NCBI RefSeq assembly: GCF_003818115.1
Contig: NZ_RPOI01000016.1
Span: 186,001 to 250,000, forward strand
Reading direction: 5' to 3'
DNA length: 64,000 nucleotides
From: Citrobacter youngae
GTDB taxonomy: Bacteria; Pseudomonadota; Gammaproteobacteria; Enterobacterales; Enterobacteriaceae
The notes below the pieces were generated by a model. The model ran no database searches. It had not been told where the DNA came from and saw only the letters and a program-made list of their open reading frames with translations. The stretch's first letter is position 1; each line of letters opens with the position of its first letter. A program made the translations under genes and the position numbers. Below, in pieces: positions 21,833 to 34,574 of the stretch.

Positions 21833-23194
21833 CTACTTAGCATGCGGGTTGCGCGTGGACTCACCGGCAAAATTACGCATCAACAATGCATAATTCAGAT
21901 CGATATCCTGCGGTACGGGCATCCATACGGTATAACCATCACCAGGCGCAACTGGCATAGCTTCGCCTTTCGCGTTTTCCATCTGCTCAAGGGTGAAATT
22001 GACGTTACCCTGAGGCGTCATCAGCTCCAGACTGTCACCGACGGTGAATTTGTTTTTCACCAGTACAGCGGCCAGATCGCCTTTGCGTTCGCCGGTGAAT
22101 TCGCCGACAAACTGCTGACGTTCGGAAACAGAAAAACCGTATTCGTAGTTCTGATAGTCGTCATGCGTATGGCGGCGCAGGAATCCTTCGGTATAACCAC
22201 GGTGCGCCAGGCCTTCCAGTGTTTCCAGCAGTTGCGGATCGAACGGTTTACCGGCTGCAGCATCGTCAATGGCTTTACGATAGACCTGTGCGGTACGGGC
22301 GCAGTAATAGTAAGACTTGGTACGGCCTTCGATTTTCAGCGAATGCACGCCCATCTGGGTCAGGCGTTCAACGTGGGCAATTGCGCGTAAATCTTTTGAG
22401 TTCATGATGTAAGTACCGTGTTCGTCTTCGAACGCGGTCATGTATTCACCCGGACGCTGGGCTTCTTCAATCATAAACACTTTGTCCGTAGGCGCGCCGA
22501 TCCCAAGCGTCGGTTCCACGTTTTGTACCGGTATGGGTTCATATTTGTGTACGATATTACCCACTACATCTTCTTTCCCTTCCTGCACGTTGTATTCCCA
22601 GCGGCAGGCATTAGTACAGGTTCCCTGGTTTGGGTCACGCTTGTTGATGTAGCCAGAGAGCAGGCAACGGCCGGAGTAGGCCATGCACAGCGCGCCGTGA
22701 ACGAAGATCTCAAGCTCCATATCCGGCACCTGGGTGCGGATCTCTTCAATTTCTTCCAGCGACAGTTCGCGAGACAGGATCACGCGGGTCAGCCCCATTT
22801 GTTTCCAGAATTTCACCGTTGCCCAGTTTACGGCGTTAGCCTGTACTGAAAGGTGAATGTCCATCTCCGGGAAGTTTTCGCGCACCAGCATGATAAGCCC
22901 TGGATCGGACATGATCAGCGCATCCGGCCCCATTTCCACAACGGGTTTCAGGTCACGAATGAAGGTTTTCAGCTTGGCGTTGTGCGGGGCAATGTTCACC
23001 ACCACATAGAATTTTTTACCCAGTTCATGGGCTTCATTAATGCCGAGCTGCAGGTTTTCGTGGTTGAATTCGTTGTTGCGTACACGCAGAGAGTAACGCG
23101 GTTGGCCCGCATACACAGCATCTGCGCCATAGGCGAAAGCGTAACGCATATTTTTCAGCGTTCCCGCCGGGGAAAGGAGTTCCGGTTTAAACAT
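21833..23194 (-). CDS. trhP: tRNA hydroxylation protein TrhP (YegQ), U32 family
   Basis: This 453-residue protein is of the U32 peptidase-like family. It begins MFKPELLSPAGTLKNMRYAF and holds the U32 signature region with cysteines C170, C177, C193 and C197, which likely bind an iron-sulfur cluster. In E. coli, TrhP makes 5-hydroxyuridine at the tRNA wobble position with prephenate-dependent chemistry. It is a chromosomal gene flanking the prophage. In K-12 yegP lies between it and baeR; here only a REP-containing gap of 165 nt remains. Confidence 0.95.
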   Translation of the reverse strand: MFKPELLSPAGTLKNMRYAFAYGADAVYAGQPRYSLRVRNNEFNHENLQLGINEAHELGKKFYVVVNIAPHNAKLKTFIRDLKPVVEMGPDALIMSDPGLIMLVRENFPEMDIHLSVQANAVNWATVKFWKQMGLTRVILSRELSLEEIEEIRTQVPDMELEIFVHGALCMAYSGRCLLSGYINKRDPNQGTCTNACRWEYNVQEGKEDVVGNIVHKYEPIPVQNVEPTLGIGAPTDKVFMIEEAQRPGEYMTAFEDEHGTYIMNSKDLRAIAHVERLTQMGVHSLKIEGRTKSYYYCARTAQVYRKAIDDAAAGKPFDPQLLETLEGLAHRGYTEGFLRRHTHDDYQNYEYGFSVSERQQFVGEFTGERKGDLAAVLVKNKFTVGDSLELMTPQGNVNFTLEQMENAKGEAMPVAPGDGYTVWMPVPQDIDLNYALLMRNFAGESTRNPHAK

Positions 23195-23312
23195 AGTTTT
23201 CTCGTTCTGATGACAGGTCAGACTCGCTTCACTGAATGAAGCGGTTGGGGGAGTGCCCCCATATTAAGGGCGGGCATTGTATCGCTGCGTGACGGGTAGG
23301 TAAAGTTATTGT

Positions 23313-23341
23313 GCCGGGTGGGCGTTTCGCCTTACCCGGCC
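23313..23341. repeat. REP-type palindrome between baeR and trhP
   Basis: GCCGGGT...ACCCGGC with a GGGCGTTTCGCCTT centre has the form of an enterobacterial REP element, followed by CTTTTT. It lies downstream of baeR on the minus strand and may protect the mRNA 3' end or help terminate it. Confidence 0.75.
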
Positions 23342-23359
23342 TTTTTGACTTCTGGCAGA

Positions 23360-24082
23360 TTAAGCAATCCGGCAGGCATCGGCTTCCCAGCGATATCCTA
23401 CGCCATAGACCGCGCGGATAAACGACTGCTCTGTATCCAGCGATTCCAGTTTACGGCGCAGGTTCTTGATATGGCTGTCGATAGTGCGGTCAGTAACCAC
23501 GCGGTAATCGTCGTAGAGATGATTAAGCAACTGTTCGCGAGAGAATACTTTTCCCGGTTCATGCGACAGCGTTTTGAGTAAGCGGAATTCGGCGGGTGTT
23601 AAGTCGAGCATTTTCCCACGCCAGGACGCCTGAAAACGACCTTCATCGACAATCAGCGGGCTGTCTGCATCCATTTGTTGCAGTTCGCGCTGTGGCTTGC
23701 AACGGCGCAGGATCGTTTTCACTCGCGCGACGACTTCCCGCGGGCTGTACGGTTTACAAATGTAGTCATCGGCGCCGATCTCCAGCCCCAGCAGGCGGTC
23801 AATCTCTTCGATTTTGGCGGTCACCATCATGATGGGGACTTCCGAGAAACGACGAATCTCCCGACACAGAGTCAGACCGTCGGTACCTGGCAACATCAGA
23901 TCTAACAAGATCAGATCGGGCGGCGTCTGGCGTACGTAAGGCAACACCAGATCACCGTGATTGATGAGCGTAGGGGCATAGCTTGCCGCACGCAGGTAGT
24001 CGATTAGCAGTTGCCCCAGCTTGGGTTCGTCTTCCACGATCAGAATACGCGGCGTGTTTTCATCAATGGGTAACTCAGTCAT
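23360..24082 (-). CDS. baeR: Response regulator BaeR
   Basis: The product has 240 residues, as in E. coli. The receiver domain (12-125) has acidic residues E17/D18, phospho-acceptor D61 in [10 protein letters not shown] and K110 region CKPYSP. The OmpR-type winged helix (about 140-232) ends [15 protein letters not shown]. BaeR activates the envelope-stress genes mdtABCD, spy and acrD. Its ATG overlaps the baeS stop by 4 nt, and it is the last gene of mdtABCD-baeSR. Confidence 0.97.
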   Translation of the reverse strand: MTELPIDENTPRILIVEDEPKLGQLLIDYLRAASYAPTLINHGDLVLPYVRQTPPDLILLDLMLPGTDGLTLCREIRRFSEVPIMMVTAKIEEIDRLLGLEIGADDYICKPYSPREVVARVKTILRRCKPQRELQQMDADSPLIVDEGRFQASWRGKMLDLTPAEFRLLKTLSHEPGKVFSREQLLNHLYDDYRVVTDRTIDSHIKNLRRKLESLDTEQSFIRAVYGVGYRWEADACRIA

Positions 24083-25482
24083 ACATCTCTCTGTAAATCG
24101 CGTTCCAGCGGTAATTCTACTGTAATGCTAACCCCGCCAAAAGGCGAATGGGCGGCGCGGATCAGACCATTATGCGCCTGGACGATGTTGACGCAAATTG
24201 CCAGCCCCAGCCCGGACCCTCCGCTGGCCCGGTTACGGGACCCTTCGGTGCGGTAAAAACGTTCAAACAGTTTCTGTAGCTGTTCGTCGCTAACGCCGGG
24301 GGCGGAATCGGCGAAGGTTAATAACACCATCCGCTCGCGCTGTTCGGCGCTGATATGCAGACCGCCACCGCTGTCGGTGTAGCGCAGGCTGTTTTCCAGT
24401 AGGTTGTTAAACAGTTGCAGCAGGCGATCCCTGTCGCCAAAGACTGTCATGCTGTCCGGGAGTGAAAGTTGGATCGTCAGTCCACGGCTGGCAAAACGTT
24501 CACGAAACGCGCCGCTGGCCACTTCCAGCAGAGGGATCAGGTCCAGCGAGGTTTTCTGATAGGCCAGCGCACCTTCATCAGACATAGAAAGCTGATGGAG
24601 ATCGTCTACCAGTTTGGTGAGCGTACCGACTTCGGCCTGCAGTGAGGCTACCGAATCCGGCGTGAACTGACGTACACCATCCTGGATGGCTTCGAGTTCG
24701 CCGCGCAAAACTGCCAGCGGCGTGCGCAGTTCATGAGAAATATCGGCCATAAAGTCACGGCGCATCTGCTGGTTTTTTTCCAGCGTACTGGCGAGCTGGT
24801 TAAAGTCCAGCGCCAGTTTACCCAGCTCATCCGTACTGGTCGGCGCAACGCGAGTGGTGAAATCACCAGCCGCAAGTTTGTGCGTGCCTTCCACCAGCCG
24901 TTTGACCGGGGCCAGCAGGCTACGCGCCAGCGTAAACGTTGCCAGCGCCGCCAGGATCGTGGAGAGCGCAACGATAAGCCAGCTGGAACGTCTTTGCTGC
25001 ATGTCGAAATTGATATCGGTATTACGCGTTAAGCGCTCCACCGGAGAGGCAATCACAGCACCCACTTCGCTACCGTTGACGCGGATGGGATGGCGCATAC
25101 CGTCGCGGGGGATCGGAGCCCGCGGGCCGACCAGTACGTGGGCATTTTGATCGACAACCCAAAACTGTGTACGCCAGCCGTGCGGCGGCATACCTGGACC
25201 CGGTTTATCATCGTCGTTGTCGTGTTCAAAAGAACGTAGGATCTGAAAAACAAACCGATCGTTATTGCGCAAAAATCGCCAGTTGCCATGTTGTTCATAC
25301 TGTTCGCCGAGCGCATCACTCAACATTTGCAGCCGCTGTTCGTTACCGTGCTTAATATAGTCGATAAAACCGCGTTCGAAGCTTATGCGTACGGCCCAGT
25401 GCATGCTGATCAGCAACACAATGCAGGTGGCGAAAATCGCCAGAAACAGTTTGCCGGTGATACCGGGCCGCCAGAACTTCAT
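24079..25482 (-). CDS. baeS: Sensor histidine kinase BaeS
   Basis: This 467-residue protein starts [20 protein letters not shown]; the frame is open further upstream, but this start gives the E. coli length and shares one base with the mdtD stop. It has a first membrane segment (about 11-31), periplasmic domain (32-165), second segment (168-188), HAMP (~189-240), H-box ISHELRTPL with H250, and N/G boxes [10 protein letters not shown] and GSGLGLAI. It senses envelope stress (indole, misfolded pilins, flavonoids) and phosphorylates BaeR. Confidence 0.96.
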   Translation of the reverse strand: MKFWRPGITGKLFLAIFATCIVLLISMHWAVRISFERGFIDYIKHGNEQRLQMLSDALGEQYEQHGNWRFLRNNDRFVFQILRSFEHDNDDDKPGPGMPPHGWRTQFWVVDQNAHVLVGPRAPIPRDGMRHPIRVNGSEVGAVIASPVERLTRNTDINFDMQQRRSSWLIVALSTILAALATFTLARSLLAPVKRLVEGTHKLAAGDFTTRVAPTSTDELGKLALDFNQLASTLEKNQQMRRDFMADISHELRTPLAVLRGELEAIQDGVRQFTPDSVASLQAEVGTLTKLVDDLHQLSMSDEGALAYQKTSLDLIPLLEVASGAFRERFASRGLTIQLSLPDSMTVFGDRDRLLQLFNNLLENSLRYTDSGGGLHISAEQRERMVLLTFADSAPGVSDEQLQKLFERFYRTEGSRNRASGGSGLGLAICVNIVQAHNGLIRAAHSPFGGVSITVELPLERDLQRDV

Positions 25483-26894
25483 CAGGTACTCCTTTTGCGC
25501 CGTGAAATCACCGCGTTGGTCTGCGTGTCGTCCGGCACGCGGGCAAAAATGATGGCGGGCAGTGCGATAAGGAACGCAATGCACAGCCAGGTATACATAA
25601 AGACGGTATGCGTAGACGCGCTGTCGATGGCGATATGTTGCTGCCCGAACATGCCTAACAACAGACCGGCGATGGTTACCCCGATACTCATCGACAGTTG
25701 CATGATCATCGACAGCAGGCTGTTGCCGCTGCTGGCGAGATCGTCAGGCAGATCTTTTAACGTCAGGGTATTCATGGATGAAAAGCGCGTTGAGTTGACC
25801 ATACCCTGTAAGAACAGCACGAAGGGCAGGGCGTAATACCAGCCGAGCAGCGCGGTGGTCATCAACAGCAAACTGACCAGCGACAGGCCAAGCGTCGTCG
25901 CGACCAGTACGCGACGGTAGCCAAAGCGGTTAACGACCTGCACCACAATACGCTTCATGCCCATACTGCCCAGTACCATCGGGATCATCATCAGCCCGGC
26001 ATGAAACGGTGAAAAACCGAGGCCAATCTGTAAAAACACCGGCGTCATAAACGGCAGCATACCGCTGCCGATGCGACCGGCAAAACTACCAAAAAGACCT
26101 AGTGAGAAGGTCGGTGTGCGAAACAAATTCAGACTGAACAGCGCGCGGGGATTTCGATGGGCGTGTTTCAGATACAGCGCAATAGCCAACACCCCGCAGG
26201 TAACCAGCGCCGCCAGCGTGAGACTGGAGAGGCCGGTTCCTTTGCTGCCATCGAGCGCCAGCGTCAGCACCGCCATACCGACCGCCAGCATCGCGAATCC
26301 GGAGAGATCGAAGCGTCGGGTTTGCATGGTGTAGTTGGGCATCAGCATTAACGTCGCTATTGCCCCGACAATGCCTACCGGAATGTTAATCAAAAAGATC
26401 CAGTGCCAGGAGGCGTACTCAACCAGAATACCGCCTAATGCCGGGCCCAGAAGTGGACCAATCTGACCGGGCAAGGTGACGAATGTCATTGCCGCCATGT
26501 ATTGCTCGCGTGGGACGATTTTCATCACCGTCAACCTGCCGACCGGCACCATCATCGCGCCGCCTACACCTTGTAACACGCGAGCCATCACCAGTTCATT
26601 CAGCGTTCCGGACCAGGCGCAAAAAAGCGATCCCAGCGTAAACAGAATGATAGCGGTGAAGAATATATTGCGCACACCGATTTTATCAGCCAGCCAGCCG
26701 CTGGCGGGGAGCATTACGGCAACGGTAAGCACATACGACACAATGACCATGTGCATATGCAGTGGGCTTTCCCCGAGGCTTTTGGCCATCGAGGGAAGCG
26801 CGGTGTTGACGATGGTGGTATCCAGCGACTGCATAAAAAAGCCAAATGCCACAATCCAAAGTTGCCAGCGGGTGCTGTCGGGAAGTTCTGTCAT
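25482..26894 (-). CDS. mdtD: MFS transporter MdtD (DHA2 family)
   Basis: This 470-residue protein has 14 predicted membrane segments of the drug:H+ antiporter-2 type. It begins [20 protein letters not shown] and shows MFS motifs such as [10 protein letters not shown] and [20 protein letters not shown]. In E. coli it is part of the operon but is not needed for MdtABC pump activity; citrate/iron-related export has been proposed. It overlaps mdtC by 4 nt. Confidence 0.95.
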   Translation of the reverse strand: MTELPDSTRWQLWIVAFGFFMQSLDTTIVNTALPSMAKSLGESPLHMHMVIVSYVLTVAVMLPASGWLADKIGVRNIFFTAIILFTLGSLFCAWSGTLNELVMARVLQGVGGAMMVPVGRLTVMKIVPREQYMAAMTFVTLPGQIGPLLGPALGGILVEYASWHWIFLINIPVGIVGAIATLMLMPNYTMQTRRFDLSGFAMLAVGMAVLTLALDGSKGTGLSSLTLAALVTCGVLAIALYLKHAHRNPRALFSLNLFRTPTFSLGLFGSFAGRIGSGMLPFMTPVFLQIGLGFSPFHAGLMMIPMVLGSMGMKRIVVQVVNRFGYRRVLVATTLGLSLVSLLLMTTALLGWYYALPFVLFLQGMVNSTRFSSMNTLTLKDLPDDLASSGNSLLSMIMQLSMSIGVTIAGLLLGMFGQQHIAIDSASTHTVFMYTWLCIAFLIALPAIIFARVPDDTQTNAVISRRKRST

Positions 26895-29800
26895 AACTCT
26901 GCTACCGGTTTGCTGTTTTTACGCGAAAAACGCAGACGCAGACGGTCGAAAAAGAGATAGACCACGGGCGTGGTGTACAGCGTCAGGAGTTGGCTCACGA
27001 CCAGGCCGCCAACAATGGTTATCCCCAGTGGCTGGCGCAGTTCGGAGCCATCCCCTGCGGATAACACCAGCGGCAGCGCACCAAACAGGGCCGCCAGCGT
27101 GGTCATCATTATTGGGCGAAAACGCAGCAGGCAGGCCTGGAAAATCGCTTCTTCCGGCTGCAAATTGCCATTTCTCTGCGCTTCCAGCGCAAAATCGACC
27201 ATCATGATGGCGTTTTTCTTCACAATGCCAATTAATAGCATGATCCCTATCAGGGCGATTAGGCTGAACGGGGCATTGAACAGCTCCAGCGCCAGCAAAG
27301 CCCCAACGCCCGCTGAAGGTAGCGTGGAGAGAATGGTCAGCGGGTGAACATAGCTTTCATACAGCATGCCCAGCACGATGTAGACCGTGGCAATAGCGGC
27401 GATGATCAGGATCACCTGTGAGTTCATGGTGTCCTGAAATACCTGCGCCGTACCGGCAAAGCTGCCGCGAACCGTGGAGGGAACGCCGAGCTGGGTCATG
27501 GTTCGGTTGATGGCCTCTGTCGCCTCAGATAAAGAAGAACCCGTCGGCAGGTTAAACGACACGGTTGAGGCGGCAGATAATCCCTGATGGTTTACCGATA
27601 GCGGCGCATTCGCCGGTTGCCATTTGGCAAAGTACGATAACGGGATCGCCTTACCGTCATTGTTGATGACGAACATTTTGTCCAGCGCGCTAATGTCCTG
27701 GGTGTAACGCCTGTCGACCTCCATCACCACTTTGTACTGGTTCATCGGCTGATAGATGGTTGAAATTTCTCGCTGACCAAAGGCGTTATTCAGCAGGCTG
27801 TTGGCGGCTGCGACGTCGATCCCCAGACGAGACATGGTGTCGCGATCGTAGATAAGATTCATCTCCGCGCCATTGTCCTGCTGATCGGAGTTGACGTCAG
27901 CCAGTTGGGGCAGGGCGGCAAGCGCCTTACGGATTTTCGGTTCCCACTCGCGTAGTGCTGCGAGGTCATCTGATAACAGAGTGTATTGGTAGCTGGCATT
28001 AGCCTGACGACCACCGACGCGAATATCCTGCACCGCCATCAGAAACAGGTTTGCGCCGGGTTCTTTGGCAAGCGCGACACGCAGGCGGTCGATCACCTGT
28101 TGCGCCGTTTCGTGACGTTCGCCACGTGGCTTCAGGGTGATAAACATCATTCCGCTGTTGACGCGTGATCCGCCGGTAAACCCGGTAACGTTATTCACCG
28201 CAGGATCGTCGCGGATGATCTTCATAAAGTCCTGCAGTTTGCCGCGCATCGCCTGGAAAGAGATGCTCTGGTCGGCCTGGATCCCGCCCATGAGTACGCC
28301 GGTATCCTGCTCCGGGAAGAAGGTTTTGGGGATTGAAATATAGAGCCAGACGTTCAGGGCAATGGTTGCGAGTAGCACCACGCCCACCATGCGCGTGTGG
28401 CGTAGCACCCACTTCAGCGAGGTGGCGTAGCTTTGTTGTAATGCCACCAATACACGGCCAAATCCCCGCTTACGCGATTGTTCGCGTGGCGTGCTGGATT
28501 TGAGCATCCAGCCGCACATCATCGGCGTCAACGTCAGCGATACCAGCAGTGAAATGCCGATGGCAACCGACAGCGTGACGGCAAATTCGCACAACAGGCG
28601 CCCAGGCAATCCCCCCATTAACAGCAGAGGCAGGAAAACCGCCACCAGCGACAGGCTCATGGAGAGCACCGTGAATCCCACTTCGCGCGTACCCTGTAAT
28701 GCCGCCTGGAGTGGCTTCATTCCCGCTTCCAGGTGGCGGGCAATATTTTCCAGTACCACAATGGCATCATCGACGACAAATCCCGTCGCAATGGTTAACG
28801 CCATCAACGACAGGTTATTCAGGCTGAATCCGCACAGATACATGGCGGCAAAGGTACCAATCAGCGAGACCGGAACCGCTACTGCGGGGATTAAGGTCGC
28901 GCGCCCGGAGCGCAGGAAAACAAAGACCACCAGGATAACCAGCGCCACGGAGATAATCAGCGTCTGTTCGACTTCCTCTAGTGAAGCGCGAATGGTCGGT
29001 GAACGGTCCTGGGCGATTTGCAGGTCGATGGCGGCCGGGACCAGCGTTTGTAACTCAGGTAATTTGGCGCGAATGCTGTCTACCGTCTGAATAATATTGG
29101 CTTCCGGCAGCTTGCGGATCATCAACAGAATGGCCGGTTTGGCGTTGGTCATCCCGGCATTGCGTACGTCCTGCACCGAGTCGCTCACCGATGCAACGTC
29201 ACCCAGCCGTACCGCTGCGCCGTTGTTGTAGTGAATGATAATCGGTTGGTACTCAGCTGCGGTTTTCAGTTCATCGTTAGTTTGTACCTGCCAGCGATGG
29301 GTATCATTCTCGATAGCGCCCTGCGGCTTACGCACGTTAGCGTTGTCGATCGCGCTACGCACGTCGTCCAGCGACACGCCCTGGTTAAACAGCGCCTGCG
29401 GGTTGAGTCCTACCCGCACGGCAGGCAGAGAACTGCCTCCAACGTCCACGTCGCCCACACCGTCGATTTGCGCGATGGTCTGCGCCAGTTGTGTTGATGC
29501 GAAATCGTACAGTTCACCCTGCGAGTAAGTGTCCGACGTCAGCGTCAGGATCATGATTGGCGCATCTGAAGGGTTAGCTTTGCGATACGTTGGTCGGCTC
29601 GGCATCCCGCTGGGCAGCAGGCTTTGCGCGGCGTTAATCGCGGCCTGAACGTCCCGCGCCGCGCCATTGATGTCACGGTCGAATTTGAATTCGAGAATAA
29701 TACGCGTACTGCCAAGCGAACTACTCGAAGTCATTTCGTTTACGCCCGCGATGCGGCCCAGCGATCGCTCCAGCGGAGTTGCGACCGAAGACGCCATCGT

Positions 29801-29971
29801 TTCAGGGGAGGCACCGGGTAATGATGCGCTGACCATTATCACCGGAAAATCCACCTGCGGCAGCGGAGCGACCGGCAGCAGACGAAAGCCCAGAATACCG
29901 CACAGGGTGATAGCCACCGAAATGAGAATGGTCGCCACCGGCCGATGAATGAAAAGCGCGAAAAATTTCAT
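26891..29971 (-). CDS. mdtC: RND efflux pump subunit MdtC
   Basis: This 1026-residue RND transporter forms the MdtB2C heterotrimer, with MdtA as adaptor and TolC as exit duct. It exports novobiocin, bile salts and similar compounds. It has twelve membrane helices, with the proton-relay region [15 protein letters not shown] in TM4. One odd residue is C461 in GRLLCEFAV, where MdtB here and MdtC of E. coli as I remember it have Arg. It starts immediately after the mdtB stop and overlaps mdtD at its end. Confidence 0.96.
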   Translation of the reverse strand: MKFFALFIHRPVATILISVAITLCGILGFRLLPVAPLPQVDFPVIMVSASLPGASPETMASSVATPLERSLGRIAGVNEMTSSSSLGSTRIILEFKFDRDINGAARDVQAAINAAQSLLPSGMPSRPTYRKANPSDAPIMILTLTSDTYSQGELYDFASTQLAQTIAQIDGVGDVDVGGSSLPAVRVGLNPQALFNQGVSLDDVRSAIDNANVRKPQGAIENDTHRWQVQTNDELKTAAEYQPIIIHYNNGAAVRLGDVASVSDSVQDVRNAGMTNAKPAILLMIRKLPEANIIQTVDSIRAKLPELQTLVPAAIDLQIAQDRSPTIRASLEEVEQTLIISVALVILVVFVFLRSGRATLIPAVAVPVSLIGTFAAMYLCGFSLNNLSLMALTIATGFVVDDAIVVLENIARHLEAGMKPLQAALQGTREVGFTVLSMSLSLVAVFLPLLLMGGLPGRLLCEFAVTLSVAIGISLLVSLTLTPMMCGWMLKSSTPREQSRKRGFGRVLVALQQSYATSLKWVLRHTRMVGVVLLATIALNVWLYISIPKTFFPEQDTGVLMGGIQADQSISFQAMRGKLQDFMKIIRDDPAVNNVTGFTGGSRVNSGMMFITLKPRGERHETAQQVIDRLRVALAKEPGANLFLMAVQDIRVGGRQANASYQYTLLSDDLAALREWEPKIRKALAALPQLADVNSDQQDNGAEMNLIYDRDTMSRLGIDVAAANSLLNNAFGQREISTIYQPMNQYKVVMEVDRRYTQDISALDKMFVINNDGKAIPLSYFAKWQPANAPLSVNHQGLSAASTVSFNLPTGSSLSEATEAINRTMTQLGVPSTVRGSFAGTAQVFQDTMNSQVILIIAAIATVYIVLGMLYESYVHPLTILSTLPSAGVGALLALELFNAPFSLIALIGIMLLIGIVKKNAIMMVDFALEAQRNGNLQPEEAIFQACLLRFRPIMMTTLAALFGALPLVLSAGDGSELRQPLGITIVGGLVVSQLLTLYTTPVVYLFFDRLRLRFSRKNSKPVAEL

Positions 29972-32900
29972 TTACGCTTCCTCTTCCTGACGCGGGAAGC
30001 GGCTTTTCACATACAGCGACAGACGGTCAAACAGCAGATAAATTACCGGGGTGGTAAACAGGGTTAATACCTGACTCACCAGCAGTCCACCGACCATGCC
30101 AATGCCTAATGGACGGCGTAACTCTGCGCCCACGCCGGTACTTAACATCAGCGGCAACGCGCCGAGCAGTGCCGCCAGCGTAGTCATCAGAATTGGGCGG
30201 AAACGCAGCAGACAGGCCTGGAAAATAGCATCGCACGGTGCCATGCCTTGTTCGCGCTCAGCGGCAAGGGCAAAGTCGATCATCATGATGGCGTTTTTCT
30301 TGACGATACCGATGAGCAAAATAATGCCAATAATCGCGATGACGTCCAGTTCGCTGCCGGCAATCATTAACGCCAGCAGTGCCCCGACGCCCGCCGTCGG
30401 CAGCGTGGAGAGAATAGTAATTGGGTGAATAAAGCTCTCATACAGCACGCCGAGGACGATATACATCGCCACAACCGCCGCCACAATCAACCAGATGGTA
30501 TTGCCCAGGGCAGCCTGGAAGGCCAGCGTACTGCCCTGGAACTGAGTGGTAATGTTAGCAGGCAGGTTAAGCGTTTTTTCAGCATCCAGAATCGCCTGTA
30601 CCGCATCACCCAGCGAATGTTCGTCTGGCACGTTGAACGAGATGGTGGTGACCGGGAACTGATCGAGGTGGTTAATCGACAGCGGGGCAAAACGCTGTTC
30701 AATACTGGCGATCGCGCTGAGCGGTACTATGCCACCGTCGCTACTGGTCAGACGTATTGTATCCAGTGCCGCAAGCCCCAGCGTATTGTTGGTGTCATGT
30801 TCTAACACCACGCGATACTGGTTGGCCTGGGTGTAGATGGTTGAAATCAGCCGCTGACCGAAGGCGTTGTACAGGGCGTTGTCGACATCCGCCATGCTGA
30901 TGCCCAAACGGCTGGCGCTGTCGCGATTGACGTTCACATACGCTACCAGCCCTTTGTCCTGCCAGTCGCTGCTGACATCGGACAGTTGCGGTAGCTGCTG
31001 TAGTTTTGCTAACAGCTGTGGAACCCAGGTGCTGAGGGCATCAAGGGATGTCGCTTGCAGCGTGAACTGATATTGCGTCCGGCTGACCTGAGTATCAATC
31101 GTCAGATCCTGAGTGGGCTGAAGATAAAGGTCAACTCCGGGAACCCTGTCAACCGCGTCCTGTAAGCGCGCAATCACTTTCTGCACCCGATCGTCACGTT
31201 CGTCCAGCGGTTTAAGGTTGATTTGCAAACGCGCGCTGTTCAATGCCGTATTAGTACCATCCACACCGACAAAAGCGGTCAGGCTCTCTACCGCCGGATC
31301 TTTAAGGATGACATCTGAAACCTGACGCTGGCGCTCGGCCATGCTGGCGAATGAGCTGGACTGCGGCACCTGTAGCGTACCCTGGATAATACTGTTGTCC
31401 TGGATTGGGAAGAAACCTTTGGGGATGAAAACCCATAGCATGACGCTCAATGCCAGCGTGCCGAGCGCTACGCTCAGCGTCAGCCACGGGTGGTTAAGTA
31501 CTTTTGCCAGCCAATGACCGTACCCGGCTATGACGCGATCAAACATTCGCTCTGAGGCGCGGGAGAAGCGATTCTGCTTACGCAATGAGGCCTGATTCAG
31601 CATACGCGCGCACATCATCGGCGTAAGAGTGAGCGAGACAACGGCGGAAATCAGAATCGCCACCGCCAGCGTAACGGCGAATTCACGGAACAAGCGCCCG
31701 ACGATATCGCCCATGAATAGCAGTGGGATCAATACCGCAATCAATGAAAACGTCAGGGAGATGATGGTAAAACCAATCTCGCCCGCGCCCTTCAGGGCAG
31801 CAGTCAGCGGTTTTTCGCCTTTTTCGATATAGCGTGAAATATTCTCGATAACCACGATAGCGTCATCCACAACAAAGCCTGTCGCGATGGTTAGCGCCAT
31901 TAAGGTCAGATTGTTGATGGAGAAATCAAGAAATACCATCACCGCGAAGGTGCCGATTAACGACAACGGTACGGCGACTGCAGGAATAATCGTCGCCGGA
32001 ACATTGCGCAGAAACAGGTAGATAATCATCACCACCAGCGCTATCGCCAGCATCAACTCGAACTGGGTGTCTGCAACAGAGGCACGAATATTGGTGGTAC
32101 GATCGGAAAGTACGCTGACCTTAACCGATTTGGGCAGGCTTTCGGTGAGTTGTGGCAGCATCTGGCGGATACTGTCTGCCGTGGAGATAATGTTCGCCCC
32201 AGGCTGGCGCTGCACATTCATCACTATAGCTTGTTGCTTATTTGCCCATGCACCCAGCCAGCTGTTTTCTGCTCCTTGTTCGACGGTAGCGACATCGCCC
32301 AGACGAACCGGCGCACCGTTTTTATAGGCAATAATGAGCTGACGATATTCATCTGCGGACTGCATCTGGTCGTTAGCTGAAAGGGTAACGGCGCGCGTTG
32401 GGCCATCAAGACTCCCTTTTGCTGAATTGACGTTGGCACCGGTAATGGCCGTACGGATGGTTTCGCTGGTCAGACCCAGTGCGGCAATGGCCTGAGCGTT
32501 AAGTTTCACGCGGACCGCCGGACGTTGCCCACCGGAAAGTGTTACCAGACCCACGCCGGATACCTGAGAGATTTTCTGCGCGACGCGGGTTTCGACCATA
32601 TCTTCCACCTGCGTCATCGGCATGGCGCTGGAAGTGACCGCCAGCGTCATGATCGGCGGATCTGCCGGGTTTACCTTGCTGTAGACCGGAGGGTTAGGTA
32701 GATCGCTGGGTAATAAATTGGTGGCGGCGTTAATCGCGGCCTGAACTTCCTGCTCGGCAACATCCAGCGGGAGCGTCAGTTGAAACTGCAACGTGACGAC
32801 CGATGCGCCACCGGAGCTTTGTGATGACATCTGTTTTAAGCCAGACATCTGGCCAAACTGACGTTCAAGCGGCGCGGTTACCGCCGAGGTCATGACGTCC

Positions 32901-33094
32901 GGGCTGGCGCCGGGGTAGAGCGTAACGACCTGAATCGTGGGGTAATCCACTTCAGGTAAGGCGGCGATTGGCAGGAAGCGATAACCGATAATACCGGCAA
33001 GCAAAATCGCGACCATCAGCAGCGTAGTGGCTACGGGGCGCAGAATGAACAGGCGCGATGGCCCGCCTGTGTTGTCCGGAGGTAACACCTGCAT
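29972..33094 (-). CDS. mdtB: RND efflux pump subunit MdtB
   Basis: The product has 1040 residues, as in E. coli. It starts [20 protein letters not shown] and contains [15 protein letters not shown] in TM4 with the proton-relay aspartates and [17 protein letters not shown] in the next helix. MdtB makes two of the three subunits of the pump and is thought to be the proton-driven part, while MdtC binds drug. Its ATG overlaps the mdtA stop by one base. Confidence 0.96.
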   Translation of the reverse strand: MQVLPPDNTGGPSRLFILRPVATTLLMVAILLAGIIGYRFLPIAALPEVDYPTIQVVTLYPGASPDVMTSAVTAPLERQFGQMSGLKQMSSQSSGGASVVTLQFQLTLPLDVAEQEVQAAINAATNLLPSDLPNPPVYSKVNPADPPIMTLAVTSSAMPMTQVEDMVETRVAQKISQVSGVGLVTLSGGQRPAVRVKLNAQAIAALGLTSETIRTAITGANVNSAKGSLDGPTRAVTLSANDQMQSADEYRQLIIAYKNGAPVRLGDVATVEQGAENSWLGAWANKQQAIVMNVQRQPGANIISTADSIRQMLPQLTESLPKSVKVSVLSDRTTNIRASVADTQFELMLAIALVVMIIYLFLRNVPATIIPAVAVPLSLIGTFAVMVFLDFSINNLTLMALTIATGFVVDDAIVVIENISRYIEKGEKPLTAALKGAGEIGFTIISLTFSLIAVLIPLLFMGDIVGRLFREFAVTLAVAILISAVVSLTLTPMMCARMLNQASLRKQNRFSRASERMFDRVIAGYGHWLAKVLNHPWLTLSVALGTLALSVMLWVFIPKGFFPIQDNSIIQGTLQVPQSSSFASMAERQRQVSDVILKDPAVESLTAFVGVDGTNTALNSARLQINLKPLDERDDRVQKVIARLQDAVDRVPGVDLYLQPTQDLTIDTQVSRTQYQFTLQATSLDALSTWVPQLLAKLQQLPQLSDVSSDWQDKGLVAYVNVNRDSASRLGISMADVDNALYNAFGQRLISTIYTQANQYRVVLEHDTNNTLGLAALDTIRLTSSDGGIVPLSAIASIEQRFAPLSINHLDQFPVTTISFNVPDEHSLGDAVQAILDAEKTLNLPANITTQFQGSTLAFQAALGNTIWLIVAAVVAMYIVLGVLYESFIHPITILSTLPTAGVGALLALMIAGSELDVIAIIGIILLIGIVKKNAIMMIDFALAAEREQGMAPCDAIFQACLLRFRPILMTTLAALLGALPLMLSTGVGAELRRPLGIGMVGGLLVSQVLTLFTTPVIYLLFDRLSLYVKSRFPRQEEEA

Positions 33095-34341
33095 CAGGAG
33101 TTGGCTCCTTTTTTGCCGTATCCGCGTGGCGCTGTTTTCTCATCGGAAACAGAGGCGTCGTGCGCCTCAACGACTTCGACTTTTGCGCCTTCCGTCAGAC
33201 GGTCAATACCGTCAGTCACGACCCGATCGCCAGCGGACAACCCTGCGGCGATCACCACTTTTTGGCTGTCCTGAATACCCGGTTTAACCAGATGCTTGCT
33301 CACTTTGTTGTCGCTATTCAGTACCCAGACAAAGTGGCCTTCGTTGCCCATCTGCAGGGCTGCTGTTGGGATCACAACGGCATTTTGCTGCGTGTCGACC
33401 AGCATGCGGGCGTTGACGAACTGGTTAGGGAATAACGCATCATCCTGATTGTTAAAACGGGCTTTAACTTTGATGGTTCCTGTAGTGGCATCAATCTGAT
33501 TGTCGAGACTGAGCAGGACGCCTTCACTCAGTTTTTGTGAATTGGTTCGGTCCCAGGCTTCGACCTTCAGCTGGCTCCCCGATTTTTGTGCCTGCAACAC
33601 GGTAGCAATGTCGTTTTCAGGCAAAGTAAATATCAGGTCGATGGGATGAGTTTGCGTAATGACGACGATCCCGGTGGTATCGCCGCTGGAAATTTGGTTA
33701 CCGACATCGACCAGCTTCAGGCCGACACGACCATCGACAGGTGCGGTTATCCGACTCCAGTCGAGCTGCAACTGAGCGCTGGCGACGCTGGCTTCATCCG
33801 CTTTGATTGTGCCTAACGTCTCATTGACCAGCGCCTGTTGCGCATCCAGTTCCTGACGAGAGACCAGATTGGTTTTAACCAACTGCTGATAGCGGGCGAG
33901 GTCGCGACGGGCATTGGCCAGCGTGGCTTTATCTTTTGCCAGTTGCCCCTGCGCCTGCGCCAGTGCGACTTTGAACTGACTGGGATCTATCTCTGCCAGC
34001 AGGTCGCCGGCTTTTACCTGTTGTCCTTCCTCAAAGTGTAAGGCAATGAGCTGACCGTCCACGCGACTGCGTACCGTGGCGGTATTGGCGGCAGTAATGG
34101 TACCCAGCCCTGTCAGGTAACGTGGAACGGCTTCCTCGGTGGCGGTGGCAGCCTGCACGGGAGCCAACGGTCCGGAGCGCATTCCACGGCGTGCCGACCC
34201 AGGCGTGTGCTGCGCTGGTTTGGTCGCGCCCGGTGCGGTTTCCTGGGAAGCGCTACGGCTTTGCCAGAACCAGATGGCGGCGACGGCGGCCACGACGATC
34301 ACGATTGCTATCACCCAGCGGGATTTCTTACTGCCTTTCAT
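33094..34341 (-). CDS. mdtA: Membrane fusion protein MdtA
   Basis: This 415-residue periplasmic adaptor is of the HlyD/AcrA family. It starts [20 protein letters not shown], with an N-terminal membrane anchor or signal. The frame is open 30 codons further upstream, but this start gives the E. coli length. Barrel-sandwich/lipoyl halves ([19 protein letters not shown] and [20 protein letters not shown]) flank a coiled-coil hairpin. It links MdtBC to TolC and is first gene of mdtABCD-baeSR. Confidence 0.96.
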   Translation of the reverse strand: MKGSKKSRWVIAIVIVVAAVAAIWFWQSRSASQETAPGATKPAQHTPGSARRGMRSGPLAPVQAATATEEAVPRYLTGLGTITAANTATVRSRVDGQLIALHFEEGQQVKAGDLLAEIDPSQFKVALAQAQGQLAKDKATLANARRDLARYQQLVKTNLVSRQELDAQQALVNETLGTIKADEASVASAQLQLDWSRITAPVDGRVGLKLVDVGNQISSGDTTGIVVITQTHPIDLIFTLPENDIATVLQAQKSGSQLKVEAWDRTNSQKLSEGVLLSLDNQIDATTGTIKVKARFNNQDDALFPNQFVNARMLVDTQQNAVVIPTAALQMGNEGHFVWVLNSDNKVSKHLVKPGIQDSQKVVIAAGLSAGDRVVTDGIDRLTEGAKVEVVEAHDASVSDEKTAPRGYGKKGANS

Positions 34342-34376
34342 TGTTATGAGTTTCTCATCCTGAAACGATTCGCGGA

Positions 34377-34412
34377 ATGATACTAGTTTAGCCAGCGAAC
34401 AAGGGAGAAAAA
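34377..34412 (-). promoter_or_regulatory. BaeR box and -10 of the mdtABCD-baeSR promoter
   Basis: On the minus strand, TTTTTCTCCCTTGTTCGC (34412-34395) matches 15 of 18 positions of the BaeR box consensus as I remember it. A -10-like TATCAT (34382-34377) lies downstream, giving a short leader to mdtA at 34341. This supports positive feedback of BaeR on its own operon. Confidence 0.7.
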
Positions 34413-34574
34413 TGGAGGAATTATGAAACACTGTCTGGATTCGTCTGAATGCTGACGCGGCTTTGCGAGGCGTGACGCAACATTAAGCGCTGAAAACGGC
34501 GAAGAAGAAATAGTGCGCTAGAGTGCGTTTAAGGCAAAAGGAGGTAAGCCAGAGATTTCAGCGGGACGCTGGAA

